DNA of 64,000 nt from CAIZWU01 sp942492905 (lineage in GTDB: Bacteria; Verrucomicrobiota; Verrucomicrobiia; Verrucomicrobiales; V1-33). Below the pieces are notes generated by a model. The model was given only the letters and a program-made list of their open reading frames with translations. It searched no databases and was not told where the DNA came from. The stretch spans positions 1,302,001-1,366,000 of the forward strand of contig OW818657.1 of assembly GCA_942492905.1 (NCBI GenBank), in the 5' to 3' direction. Below, one piece after another: positions 33,336 through 41,096 of the stretch (position 1 is its first letter; each line of letters starts with the position of its first letter). The translations under genes and the position numbers were made by a program.

Positions 33336-33605
33336 ATGCTGACCCGCGAATTCACCATCACCAACAAGCTTGGACTCCACGCCCGGCCTGCGGCCATGTT
33401 CGTGAAGGTGAGCAGTGCGCACCAGGCGGAGATCTGGGTGGAGAAGGATGATGAGCAGGTGAACGGGAAAAGCATCATGGGTCTGATGATGCTGGCGGCC
33501 GGTTACGGGTCCAAGCTGACGGTGACGGCGGAAGGGCAGGATGCGGAGCAGGCCATGGCGCAGATCGCCGCGCTGATCGAGAGTGGATTTTCCGAAAACC
33601 GGTAA
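33336..33605 (+). CDS. ptsH: Phosphocarrier protein HPr
   Basis: An 89-residue HPr with the PEP-dependent site His15 in LGLHARPAA and the regulatory site Ser46 in VNGKSIMGLM. Both sites are conserved, so HprK next door can act on it. No enzyme I or sugar EII gene is in this window; in many Verrucomicrobiota and Proteobacteria the pair serves regulation rather than sugar uptake (family knowledge). Confidence 0.96.
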   Translation: MLTREFTITNKLGLHARPAAMFVKVSSAHQAEIWVEKDDEQVNGKSIMGLMMLAAGYGSKLTVTAEGQDAEQAMAQIAALIESGFSENR

Positions 33606-33618
33606 GCCAAAGGCCGCA

Positions 33619-33649
33619 CAAAAAAACCGCAGGCGTTTCGGCCTGCGGT
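33619..33649 (-). terminator. Rho-independent terminator for the Cys-rich lipoprotein gene
   Basis: A stem of nine base pairs (ACCGCAGGC 33626-33634 with GCCTGCGGT 33641-33649) and a six-base loop is followed on the minus strand by a run of T (A-run at 33619-33626). It lies 34 bases past the minus-strand stop and may also slow transcription from ptsH. Confidence 0.85.
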
Positions 33650-33682
33650 CTGGATGGGAGTAAATGGGGCCCAAGGCCGCGA

Positions 33683-33865
33683 TTACATGGCTTTCTTGGT
33701 GGTGGCACAGGCCTTGCAGGCCACGCCTTTGGCAGCGGCATCCTTGCAGCAGGCCTTGGTGGCGGTCGCGCTGTCAGCGGAGCAGCAGGAGCCGGACTTG
33801 GTGCAGGTGCAGCTGGAGAAGGTGAGGGAAGCAACGGTGGCGAGGAGGAGGGTAATGGTTTTCAT
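33683..33865 (-). CDS. Small cysteine-rich lipoprotein
   Basis: About 60 residues from the ATG at 33865 (frame extends to 33910). MKTITLLLATVASLTFSSC is a lipoprotein signal with lipobox LTFSSC. The mature peptide has eight cysteines in about 42 residues (CTCTKSGSCC, KACCKDAAAKGVACKAC) together with many Lys and Ala. It resembles metallothionein-like or copper/zinc-binding peptides, but the pattern does not match a known metallothionein class I can name. It is a single-gene unit with its own terminator. Metal binding is inference from Cys pairs. Confidence 0.7.
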   Translation of the reverse strand: MKTITLLLATVASLTFSSCTCTKSGSCCSADSATATKACCKDAAAKGVACKACATTKKAM

Positions 33866-33948
33866 GAGTGGTATTTGGTTTATGGGATGGGCAGGTATCG
33901 GATACGACACCGGACACGGCGGGATATTCCTTGGATTTTGGCGGATGG

Positions 33949-35784
33949 CTACGGTTTTTTTAGAAGTTCGTAGGCGGCCTTGACCACCCAGCCGCTTGCT
34001 TCCAAGGCAGCCCGGGCGGCAGCGCGGTCGGCGCCGGTGAGTTCAGAGACAATGCGCTGGGCCCGGTCGCGGAGTTTTACGTTGGAGGGATTGAGGTCGA
34101 TCATGAGGTTGCTCATGACCTTGCCGGTGCGGCTCATGGCGAGGGTGGTGAACAGATTCAGGATCTGTTTGGTGGCGGTGCCGGCCTTGAGGCGGGTGGA
34201 TCCGGTGAGGATTTCCGGGCCGAGGTCGGGGGCAATGACGAAGTCAGGGTGAAAAGCGTCAGGGTTTTGCTTCAGGACGGTTTTGATGGTGGGATTGAAA
34301 CACAGCATCACGCTGACGGCGCCACGGGCCTTGGCTTCGGCAAGGGCACCCCAGACGTAAGGCGTGCGGCCGCTGGCGGCGATACCGATCACGACGTCAG
34401 GGGATTTGACGTTGCGGAAGCGGATGGCTTCGGCTCCGGCGGTGGCGTCATCCTCGGCACCTTCCACGGCGGACCACAGGGCGCGCTGGCCTCCGGCGAT
34501 GATGCCCTGCACTTGTTCGCGCGGGGCGCGGAAAGTCGGAGGGCATTCGCTGGCATCCAGCACTCCCATGCGGCCACTGGTGCCGGCTCCGATGTAGAAA
34601 AGCCGCCCTTCATTTTGAAAGGCGTGGATGATGGCTTCGATGACCTTGACCAGGGTAGACCGCTCCTGGGCGATGGCGTGGGGCACCTGGCTTTCCTCAT
34701 CCAGCATGAGGTTCACCGCCTTGGCGAGCGGCATGGTGTCGAGCTTGGTGGACCGGGGGTTCCGGTGCTCGGTGGGAGAATCCAGCAAGGCCGTCAGCGG
34801 AGCGAGGGGGGAAGGTGGGCTGGTTTTGCCAGGGGACGTGAGACGGGGAGGCCGGGATTTGGCGAGGGCGACGGCTCCCCAGACGCTGGGGCGGGTGAGC
34901 GCCTCCACGCGGGCGCCGGGCCATTTTTGCCGGAGCCGCCGGGTGACGTCTTTGGCGAAGGCCGGATTATTGAGGAGCATCCCGCCGTTGAGGATAAAAT
35001 GGACGGGCTGGCTGGCTCCGGTCAGGTGCCCTGCACAGGCCGCGGCGTCCGTAGCCAGGGCTTCGGCGGCTTCCGCCAGGATTCCGCGGGCAAGGGGATC
35101 GCGCTGGGCGGCGGCCCGGAAGACCGGGATGGCGAGGCTGGCCATGTCGGTTTTATCGGCTTGGATGGACCAGTCGATCAGGTCGTCCGGGACATTGAGC
35201 GCCAAGGCATCAAGGATCAGAGTGCCCAGTTTTGGCCAGGTGCCGGAGCGGTCGGCCTGGGCGACCAGGGCCCTCAGGGCTTTGAGGCCGATCTCGGTGG
35301 CGCTGCCCCGGTCGCCAATGATATGGCCGCGGCCGCCGGCTTTGGCAGTGCGCCCTTCCGGGGTGCTCCCATAACAACAGGAGCCGGTGCCGCTGAGCAC
35401 CAGCACGCGGGCTGCCATGCCGGGTTTCTCCGGGGCCGCGGCGAGCGCGGTTTCGAGATCGTTGGTGGCGAGGCAGGGGACCTTGGGGAAAATGCGGGAG
35501 GCGGCGCGGCGGATACGGTCGCGGTCCGGATCGGTGCGGGTGCCGGCCAGTCCTATCGCGATGGCGCCGAGGGCGGTGACCGGGCAGGGGAGACGGCTGG
35601 CAATTTCCCTGAGCCGCCACTGTAGTTCCCGGTCGGAGAGGAGTTTCAAATTACCGGCGTCGAAGCTGGCTTCATAAAGGACGCGGTCGGCTCCATCCAC
35701 CAACAACGCGGTGGTGCGGGTTCCCCCTCCTTCGATACCGAGAAAAAGCGGGGTGGTGGGCTCCGGGAGGGGTGGTTTTTTCAT
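33949..35784 (-). CDS. murQ: Fused BadF/BcrA-type sugar kinase and N-acetylmuramic acid 6-phosphate etherase
   Basis: A 611-residue fusion. Residues about 12-312 form an ASKHA-fold kinase of the BadF/BadG/BcrA/BcrD or N-acetylglucosamine-kinase type: GIEGGGTRTTALLVDG (phosphate 1), VLSGTGSCCYG and GRGHIIGDRGSATEIG. After a Pro-rich linker, about 340-611 is a full-length MurQ: STKLDTMPL at the start, FYIGAGTSGRMGVLDASECPPTF with the catalytic Glu in ASECP, and IGIAASGRTPYV. The kinase would phosphorylate MurNAc (as MurK does in Clostridium) and MurQ would split the lactyl ether to GlcNAc-6-P, giving two successive steps of cell-wall sugar recycling. The fusion is seen; MurNAc as kinase substrate is inference from the fusion. 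Confidence 0.9.
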   Translation of the reverse strand: MKKPPLPEPTTPLFLGIEGGGTRTTALLVDGADRVLYEASFDAGNLKLLSDRELQWRLREIASRLPCPVTALGAIAIGLAGTRTDPDRDRIRRAASRIFPKVPCLATNDLETALAAAPEKPGMAARVLVLSGTGSCCYGSTPEGRTAKAGGRGHIIGDRGSATEIGLKALRALVAQADRSGTWPKLGTLILDALALNVPDDLIDWSIQADKTDMASLAIPVFRAAAQRDPLARGILAEAAEALATDAAACAGHLTGASQPVHFILNGGMLLNNPAFAKDVTRRLRQKWPGARVEALTRPSVWGAVALAKSRPPRLTSPGKTSPPSPLAPLTALLDSPTEHRNPRSTKLDTMPLAKAVNLMLDEESQVPHAIAQERSTLVKVIEAIIHAFQNEGRLFYIGAGTSGRMGVLDASECPPTFRAPREQVQGIIAGGQRALWSAVEGAEDDATAGAEAIRFRNVKSPDVVIGIAASGRTPYVWGALAEAKARGAVSVMLCFNPTIKTVLKQNPDAFHPDFVIAPDLGPEILTGSTRLKAGTATKQILNLFTTLAMSRTGKVMSNLMIDLNPSNVKLRDRAQRIVSELTGADRAAARAALEASGWVVKAAYELLKKP

Positions 35785-35822
35785 GCAGTCTGGACCAGTC
35801 GGCCAATTTTTCGCCCCCGCCG

Positions 35823-36653
35823 TTAAAGGGCTGGCGGCTCCCAGCGTTCCTGCAGCCGTACGATGGATTTGGCTTTGCCGGTCGCGGCGTCGATATCAAT
35901 GACGGCCCCGCAGAGCAGCACCGGACCGCTGGCGACGGTGAAACGCCTGGGCAGACAGGTGGTGAAACGTTCCAGCACGGGTTGGATCTGGCTGCCGATC
36001 ACACTTTCGATGGGCCCGCACATGCCGGCATCCGTCAGGTAGGCGGTGCCGCCGGGGAAGATGGTTTCGTCGGCGGTCTGGACGTGGGTGTGGGTGCCGA
36101 CCACGGCAGAGACACGGCCATCCAGGTAGCGGCCCATCGCGATTTTTTCACTGGTGGCCTCGGCATGGAAATCGAGGAAGATGACCGGGGTTTCCTGACG
36201 CAAGGCCGTGACCTCCTGGTCCAGGGCGAGGAAGGGATTTTCGATCGGCGGGTTCATGAAAGTGCGGCCCATGGCACTGACCACGGCGACTTTTCCTTTG
36301 TCGGTCTCCAACACAATGCTGCCCTGGCCGGGAGTGCCGGGTGGGAAATTAAGCGGGCGCAGCAGGCGCGGTTCCGTGGCCATGTAATCGGTAATCTCAT
36401 ACTGGTCCCAACAGTGGTCCCCGAGGGTGACCACTGTGGCTCCGGCCCGGAGCAGGCCGATGCAGAGCTTGGGACTGAGCCCGCGGCCCGCGGCGGCGTT
36501 TTCACCATTGATGATGATAAAGTCCAGCCTCAGGCGTTCTTTAAGCTCCGGGAGGCGGTCGGCGATGGCCCGACGTCCGGGTTCGCCGAATACATCCCCT
36601 AAAAACAGGATCCGCAGCGTTGCGGCATCAGGAAAAGTCAATGAATCATCCAC
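35823..36653 (-). CDS. ymdB: YmdB-type metallophosphoesterase (TIGR00282 family)
   Basis: A 276-residue frame. The family start RILFLGDVFGEPGRRA begins at residue 14; NGENAA at about 50 and GDHCWD at about 79 supply the metal ligands, and HAEATSEK and GTHTHVQTADE follow. YmdB proteins are cyclic-nucleotide phosphodiesterases affecting biofilm and sporulation in Bacillus. The written start (36653) overlaps the divergent amidase gene by 13 bases; in-frame TTG at 36641 or CTG at 36617, right before RILFLGD, would fit the family length better. It may be co-transcribed with the MurQ fusion, 38 bases downstream. Confidence 0.9.
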   Translation of the reverse strand: MDDSLTFPDAATLRILFLGDVFGEPGRRAIADRLPELKERLRLDFIIINGENAAAGRGLSPKLCIGLLRAGATVVTLGDHCWDQYEITDYMATEPRLLRPLNFPPGTPGQGSIVLETDKGKVAVVSAMGRTFMNPPIENPFLALDQEVTALRQETPVIFLDFHAEATSEKIAMGRYLDGRVSAVVGTHTHVQTADETIFPGGTAYLTDAGMCGPIESVIGSQIQPVLERFTTCLPRRFTVASGPVLLCGAVIDIDAATGKAKSIVRLQERWEPPAL

Positions 36654-38011
36654 TCCCCGTCCATACCGCAGCGGGTCCGGTTTTGTCCAACGGCAATCCT
36701 GGCACCCGGCGCCGATTTTTGAAAACCAGTGCCGCGGCGGCGGGGGGGCTGCTTGTTGGTTGTGATAACAAAACGCCCGCCCCGGTGATCACCCCGCCGC
36801 CACCGGTGCCAGTGCCGCCGGTAAAGTTGTGGAACCTCTCGGAACTGGCGCCGCCGCCGGATTGGTCGAGGCTGGAAGCCTGGCAGGACTCCATCACCGC
36901 ACCGGAATTCCGCCACCTGCTGGAAAATGTGGTGACGGACGGGACGGCCTTCTGGAGTACCGTCGAGCAGCGGGAAGACCGGGCCATCATCCGCACCACC
37001 ACCGCGCGTGAGGGTGCGGAACGGTTTGAGTTGAGATTTGCCAGGGAACCTCAAGTCAACCCCTCCGCAAGATACTGGCGGACGGCGGCGGAAATGGGGC
37101 CTCCCTCTTCGGCCGACCGGCCCCTGGAGGGTGTCAGGATCGCCTTGGACCCCGGCCACATTGGCGGCCGCTGGGCGAAGATGGAGGCGCGCTGGTATCA
37201 GATGGGCGAAGCGCCGCCGGTGATGGAGGGTGAGCTGACCCTGCAGACGGCCCGCGTGCTGCGCCCGTTGCTGGAGGCCATGGGCGCCACCGTGAGTCTG
37301 GTCCGGGAAACCCACGAACCCCTGACTTCCCAGCAGCCCGACGCGCTGCTCGCCGAAGCCCGCGAAAGCCTGGCGGTGTCGCTGGGCGTTTCGATCGTGC
37401 CCACGGAGGCGCAGGTCCGCCGCGAGGCCGAACGGTTATTTTACCGCACCTCTGAAATCCGCACCCGCGGGCAACGGGTCAATGAGGTGTTGAAACCGGA
37501 CCTCCTGGTCTGTCTGCATTACAATGCCGAAGGATGGGGCAGTGACGCCGGGAAGCCAGTGTTTTCCCCGGCCAACCACGTGCATGTGCTTGCGCATGGC
37601 TGTCTCAGTCCGGCGGAGTTTTCCAATGACGACCAGCGGTTGGATACCCTGCTCCGGCTGGTCCAGCGCATCCCGGTCGAGGAAATCCGCCTGTGCGATG
37701 CGGTGGCCCGCCACCTCGCGGCCGCCACTGGCCTGCCACCGTTTACCTATCTGGGGAAAAACGCCCGCAAGGTGAATGACAACCCCTGCCTCTGGGTGCG
37801 CAATCTGCTGGCCAACCGGGTGTATCATTGCCCCGTCGTCTTCACGGAACCTTATGTCATGAACAATCAGGAGGTTTTTGACCGCATCCAGGCTGGGGAC
37901 TACGACGGGGAAAAGGAAATCGCGGGCAAACTGCGGCGCAGCATTTTCCGGGAATACGCGCAGGCCGTCGCGGATGGCCTCGCCGAAGCCTGCCGCACCG
38001 GTCGGGTCTGA
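36641..38011 (+). CDS. Tat-exported N-acetylmuramoyl-L-alanine amidase-like protein
   Basis: About 456 residues from the ATG at 36641, which has AGGAAAAG upstream. The N-terminus has a twin-arginine signal (TRRRFLKTSAAAAGGLLVGC) that ends with a possible lipobox cysteine. A Pro-rich stretch follows. The catalytic domain at about 165-450 has IALDPGHIGG (zinc His), MEGELTLQTARVL (zinc Glu), CLHYNAEG (zinc His) and VFTEPYVMNNQE (catalytic Glu), the Amidase_3 pattern, with a long insertion between the motifs. It cleaves the amide between MurNAc and peptide stem in peptidoglycan. It starts divergent to ymdB. Confidence 0.85.
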   Translation: MNHPLPVHTAAGPVLSNGNPGTRRRFLKTSAAAAGGLLVGCDNKTPAPVITPPPPVPVPPVKLWNLSELAPPPDWSRLEAWQDSITAPEFRHLLENVVTDGTAFWSTVEQREDRAIIRTTTAREGAERFELRFAREPQVNPSARYWRTAAEMGPPSSADRPLEGVRIALDPGHIGGRWAKMEARWYQMGEAPPVMEGELTLQTARVLRPLLEAMGATVSLVRETHEPLTSQQPDALLAEARESLAVSLGVSIVPTEAQVRREAERLFYRTSEIRTRGQRVNEVLKPDLLVCLHYNAEGWGSDAGKPVFSPANHVHVLAHGCLSPAEFSNDDQRLDTLLRLVQRIPVEEIRLCDAVARHLAAATGLPPFTYLGKNARKVNDNPCLWVRNLLANRVYHCPVVFTEPYVMNNQEVFDRIQAGDYDGEKEIAGKLRRSIFREYAQAVADGLAEACRTGRV

Positions 38012-38128
38012 GGGCGGCGGGAATGACCATGCCGTGGGCCTTGATCCCGGCAGGTTTTTGGCACTGTATCAACGGATTCCCCGCGCCCGTTCATGGCCGG
38101 CTCAACACATTTTCATTTTTTCGATCCT

Positions 38129-38965
38129 ATGTCGTGGTATGACTACAACGATGCTGCCGAGCAGAAAGCCAAAATCCAACGGGAGCTGGAAAAACGACGG
38201 AAACGCGGAGAAAAATATGAAGCTTTCGTGGCTCCGGAAGGGCAGAAGCTGGCCGTGAATTTCTGGGGTCAGGCATGGTGCCGGCATCTGGAAACCTACT
38301 GTGGTTACGAGACGCGCTTGCCGCGGGGGCGCAGTTATCTGCGGGCGGGCCATGTCTACAATCTCGCTGTAGAGCAGGGCGTCATTACCGCAGAGGTGGC
38401 AGGGTCGTCCTTATATGAAGTGGAAGTCAGGATCGCCCCGTTGAAAGTTGCCGCCTGGGCCAGGATCAAGGAGACCTGTCAGGGGGAAGTCGCCAGTCTG
38501 TTGGACCTGCTGGGCGGGAAATTGGGAGACCATGTGATGCAGGTAGTGGTGGACCCGGAGGAGGGACTCTTTCCGGGACCCAGGGAAATCCGTCATCAAT
38601 GCACCTGCCCGGATGCGGCCGATCTCTGCAAACACCAGGCTGCCGTGCTCTATGCTGTCGGGGTTTTGTTTGACCGCGATCCCCGATTTTTCTTCGAACT
38701 GCGTGGAGTCGATCCTTCAGAACTGATCGCATCTTCGGCGGCGGTGCTGGGAGCTATCGCGGACCAGACCGGCGGCGACCTTGGTGGAGAGGATCTGAGC
38801 GCGTTGTTCGGAATAGAACTGGCTGATCCTGAAGCGCCGGTGGCCTCCGCCGTGCCAGTAACGCCCCGGATTAAAAAGCCGGCAGCAGTCGCGAAAACCA
38901 AGCCAGCCGTGAAACCCCGGGGTCAGGTGAAAAAGAAAGCAGGGCCGAAAAAGAAACCGGCCTGA
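38129..38965 (+). CDS. SWIM zinc-finger protein
   Basis: About 278 residues from the ATG at 38129, chosen because homologues start near SWYDYNDAAE; an ATG at 38093 is also in frame. The first 40 residues are a charged helix (KAKIQRELEKRRKRGEKYE). A FWGQAWCRHLETYCGYETRLPRGRSYLR segment typical of this family follows. The SWIM motif CTCPDAADLCKHQAAV is at about 155-170. The tail from 240 is Lys/Pro-rich. Such proteins usually work with an SNF2-family helicase, which is not in this window. It probably binds DNA or protein in transcription or repair. Confidence 0.85.
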   Translation: MSWYDYNDAAEQKAKIQRELEKRRKRGEKYEAFVAPEGQKLAVNFWGQAWCRHLETYCGYETRLPRGRSYLRAGHVYNLAVEQGVITAEVAGSSLYEVEVRIAPLKVAAWARIKETCQGEVASLLDLLGGKLGDHVMQVVVDPEEGLFPGPREIRHQCTCPDAADLCKHQAAVLYAVGVLFDRDPRFFFELRGVDPSELIASSAAVLGAIADQTGGDLGGEDLSALFGIELADPEAPVASAVPVTPRIKKPAAVAKTKPAVKPRGQVKKKAGPKKKPA

Positions 38966-39035
38966 CAGGAACGGGGCGCCAGTCGTTAAACAATATTTGA
39001 CGCGTGAGGATCCGTGATGATAGGATGCGGGCGCT

Positions 39036-41075
39036 ATGAACATCCTCCCCGCCCGCATCGCTTTTTATGTGTTGCTGCCGGCCGTGTTGGGGGGAGGGCT
39101 GGCCTGGGGCACGCGGTCGGTCACGGTCCCGGATGCCGGAGAGGTTGCCGCCAGCGTGGCGGGGACGTCCCGGCCAGCGGCACCGGGGGCGGCGGCCAAA
39201 ACGGGAGGTCCGGCGGATTTACCTTTGGATAGCGTCCTGGCGGACCAGAAGCGGTTTTGCGGACGGCTGCAGGCGGCAGACCTGCCGGAAATGATGGCGC
39301 TGCTGGCCGAGGCCCAGGCCTTTGCCGATGCCTTCCGCCGCCGTTCCTTGCGCACTTTGGTTTTTGAGCAAATGGCGCGGGTGGACCCTGCCGGTGCCTG
39401 GGCGCTGCTGGAAACGTGGGAGAAAGGCGGCTACCGGAACCAGTTTCTCCAGGCTTGGGCGCAGGTGGATGCGGAAGGGGCCCTGACGTGGGCGGAAGGG
39501 CAGGGGAAGGATGGGGTGGAGTTTGCCCGGGAGATTGTGGCGGGATTGGTGCCGGATCACATGGAAACCTTCGCCAGGATCCTGCCGCGCCTGAAGCCGG
39601 ATCAAATTGGCAAGGATAAGATAGGCACCGCCTTTCGTCTTCTGGGAGCGCAGGACAGCGCCGCGACTCTGCGCCTGCTGGAGGGACTCTCCGGCAATGG
39701 TCAGCAAAACTTCGCGTCCTCGTCCCTCGCAGAAGGCTGGGCCCGCCGCGATGCCAAGGCTGCCTACGCGTGGGCGAAGGAACTGACCGATCCCGCGCAG
39801 CGCGAGTCCGCCCAGCGCGGGGTCTTCCGCGCCTGGGCCGAAACCGATCCGAAAGGCACCGCCGCACGTCTGGATGAACTGACCAAAGACCCCGCCATGG
39901 CCAAAGCGGCGGCCGGCGATTCTCCGGTCCGGGCCGTGGTCCGCGCCTGGGCGGCGCAGGACCCGAAGGCCGCCGCGGCGTGGCTGCGCCAGCGTGCGGA
40001 AGCGGGAGACGGGACATCCTTCCGGCAGTTGCTGCTGTCGGAAATCCTGCCCATGCGCAATGAGTGGAATGCCATAGAACTTGCCGAGCTGATCCGCAAG
40101 CCAGGGGAGAAACTAGCTACTGGGACAGGTGACGCCACGGCGATGTTCAATACCTCTTCGGGTTCGGGTTGGGGTACCGACGAGGACGACAGCTACCGGG
40201 AGGAGACCGTTGGACCGTTTGGGGGCTATAACTCGCCTCTGAATCCCCATGCAGATCCTTTTCAAATGGGCGCGTCGGTAACGCGAATTGCGGACCCGGC
40301 GAAGGCCTTTGACGAACTAGCCAAACAGCCGGGGGATTCATCGCGGCAGCATGTGCTTCACGAGGTCGCTGCGCAATGGGCAGAAAAAGACCCCAAGGCG
40401 ACCTTGGCCAAGCTGCAGGAGACGACTGATCCATGGTTGAAGTTGGGGCTGATCAACGCCCTCTCCAACCGGGCGCGCCAGACCAGCGATCCGCAACTGG
40501 CGGCGGAAATCGACAAGGCCTATCCCGAAAACTCCTATCGGGGAAAACAAACGGTCGGTGATATTTACCGCAATATGGCTCAACGGGATCCGGCGCGTGC
40601 TCTGGCGCTGCTGGACAGCGATCTGGATGTGGCGGGCAAGACTTCCATCGCTTCGGCCTTGGTCACGCAGCAGGCCAGCTATGACCCGACGGGCGCGGTC
40701 GGTTGGGCGGCCCAACAGCCGGATGAGGCGGTCCGGCTGGCGGCGACCCGCACCGCGTTGCTTAGTTGGGCGGGAGCGGATGCCTATGCGGCCTCCGAAT
40801 GGCTGGCAATCCAGCCTGCCGGATCTTTGCGGGAGGCGGCGGTGCAGGGATTGGTCCAAACTCTCGGTCGTAATTCCCCGGATGAGGCACTGCAATGGGC
40901 CGGGACCCTGACGAATCCGCAGCAGCGCGAGTCCGCGCAGGTCAACGTCCTGCTAAATCTGCTACATCAGGATTTGGCCAAGGCGAAGGAACTGGCAGCC
41001 GGGCTGCAGCTTTCCGGGCCGCAGCGCAGCATGATGGATCAAATGATCCAAAGCCGGGAGAAAAACGGCCGTTAA
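39036..41075 (+). CDS. Secreted DPxxAxxW helical-repeat protein
   Basis: A 679-residue protein with an N-terminal hydrophobic segment (IAFYVLLPAVLGGGLAWGT) followed by an Ala/Gly/Pro linker. At least ten repeats of about 30-40 residues follow, with consensus W(A)xxDPxxAxxWxxxL, for example ARVDPAGAWALLETW, AWAETDPKGTAARLDEL, AWAAQDPKAAAAWLRQ, QWAEKDPKATLAKLQE and SYDPTGAVGWAAQQP. The fold is most likely an all-helical solenoid (TPR/HEAT-like) outside the inner membrane. A low-complexity insertion with Gly/Ser/Asp lies at about 370-400. It is 21 bases upstream of a paralogue, so both are co-transcribed. Function unknown. Confidence 0.78.
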   Translation: MNILPARIAFYVLLPAVLGGGLAWGTRSVTVPDAGEVAASVAGTSRPAAPGAAAKTGGPADLPLDSVLADQKRFCGRLQAADLPEMMALLAEAQAFADAFRRRSLRTLVFEQMARVDPAGAWALLETWEKGGYRNQFLQAWAQVDAEGALTWAEGQGKDGVEFAREIVAGLVPDHMETFARILPRLKPDQIGKDKIGTAFRLLGAQDSAATLRLLEGLSGNGQQNFASSSLAEGWARRDAKAAYAWAKELTDPAQRESAQRGVFRAWAETDPKGTAARLDELTKDPAMAKAAAGDSPVRAVVRAWAAQDPKAAAAWLRQRAEAGDGTSFRQLLLSEILPMRNEWNAIELAELIRKPGEKLATGTGDATAMFNTSSGSGWGTDEDDSYREETVGPFGGYNSPLNPHADPFQMGASVTRIADPAKAFDELAKQPGDSSRQHVLHEVAAQWAEKDPKATLAKLQETTDPWLKLGLINALSNRARQTSDPQLAAEIDKAYPENSYRGKQTVGDIYRNMAQRDPARALALLDSDLDVAGKTSIASALVTQQASYDPTGAVGWAAQQPDEAVRLAATRTALLSWAGADAYAASEWLAIQPAGSLREAAVQGLVQTLGRNSPDEALQWAGTLTNPQQRESAQVNVLLNLLHQDLAKAKELAAGLQLSGPQRSMMDQMIQSREKNGR

Positions 41076-41096
41076 ACCCATTCCCCATCTGCCGCC

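Noticed and set aside
34249..35625. Plus-strand open frame of 458 codons
   Set aside because: Antisense to the kinase-MurQ fusion.
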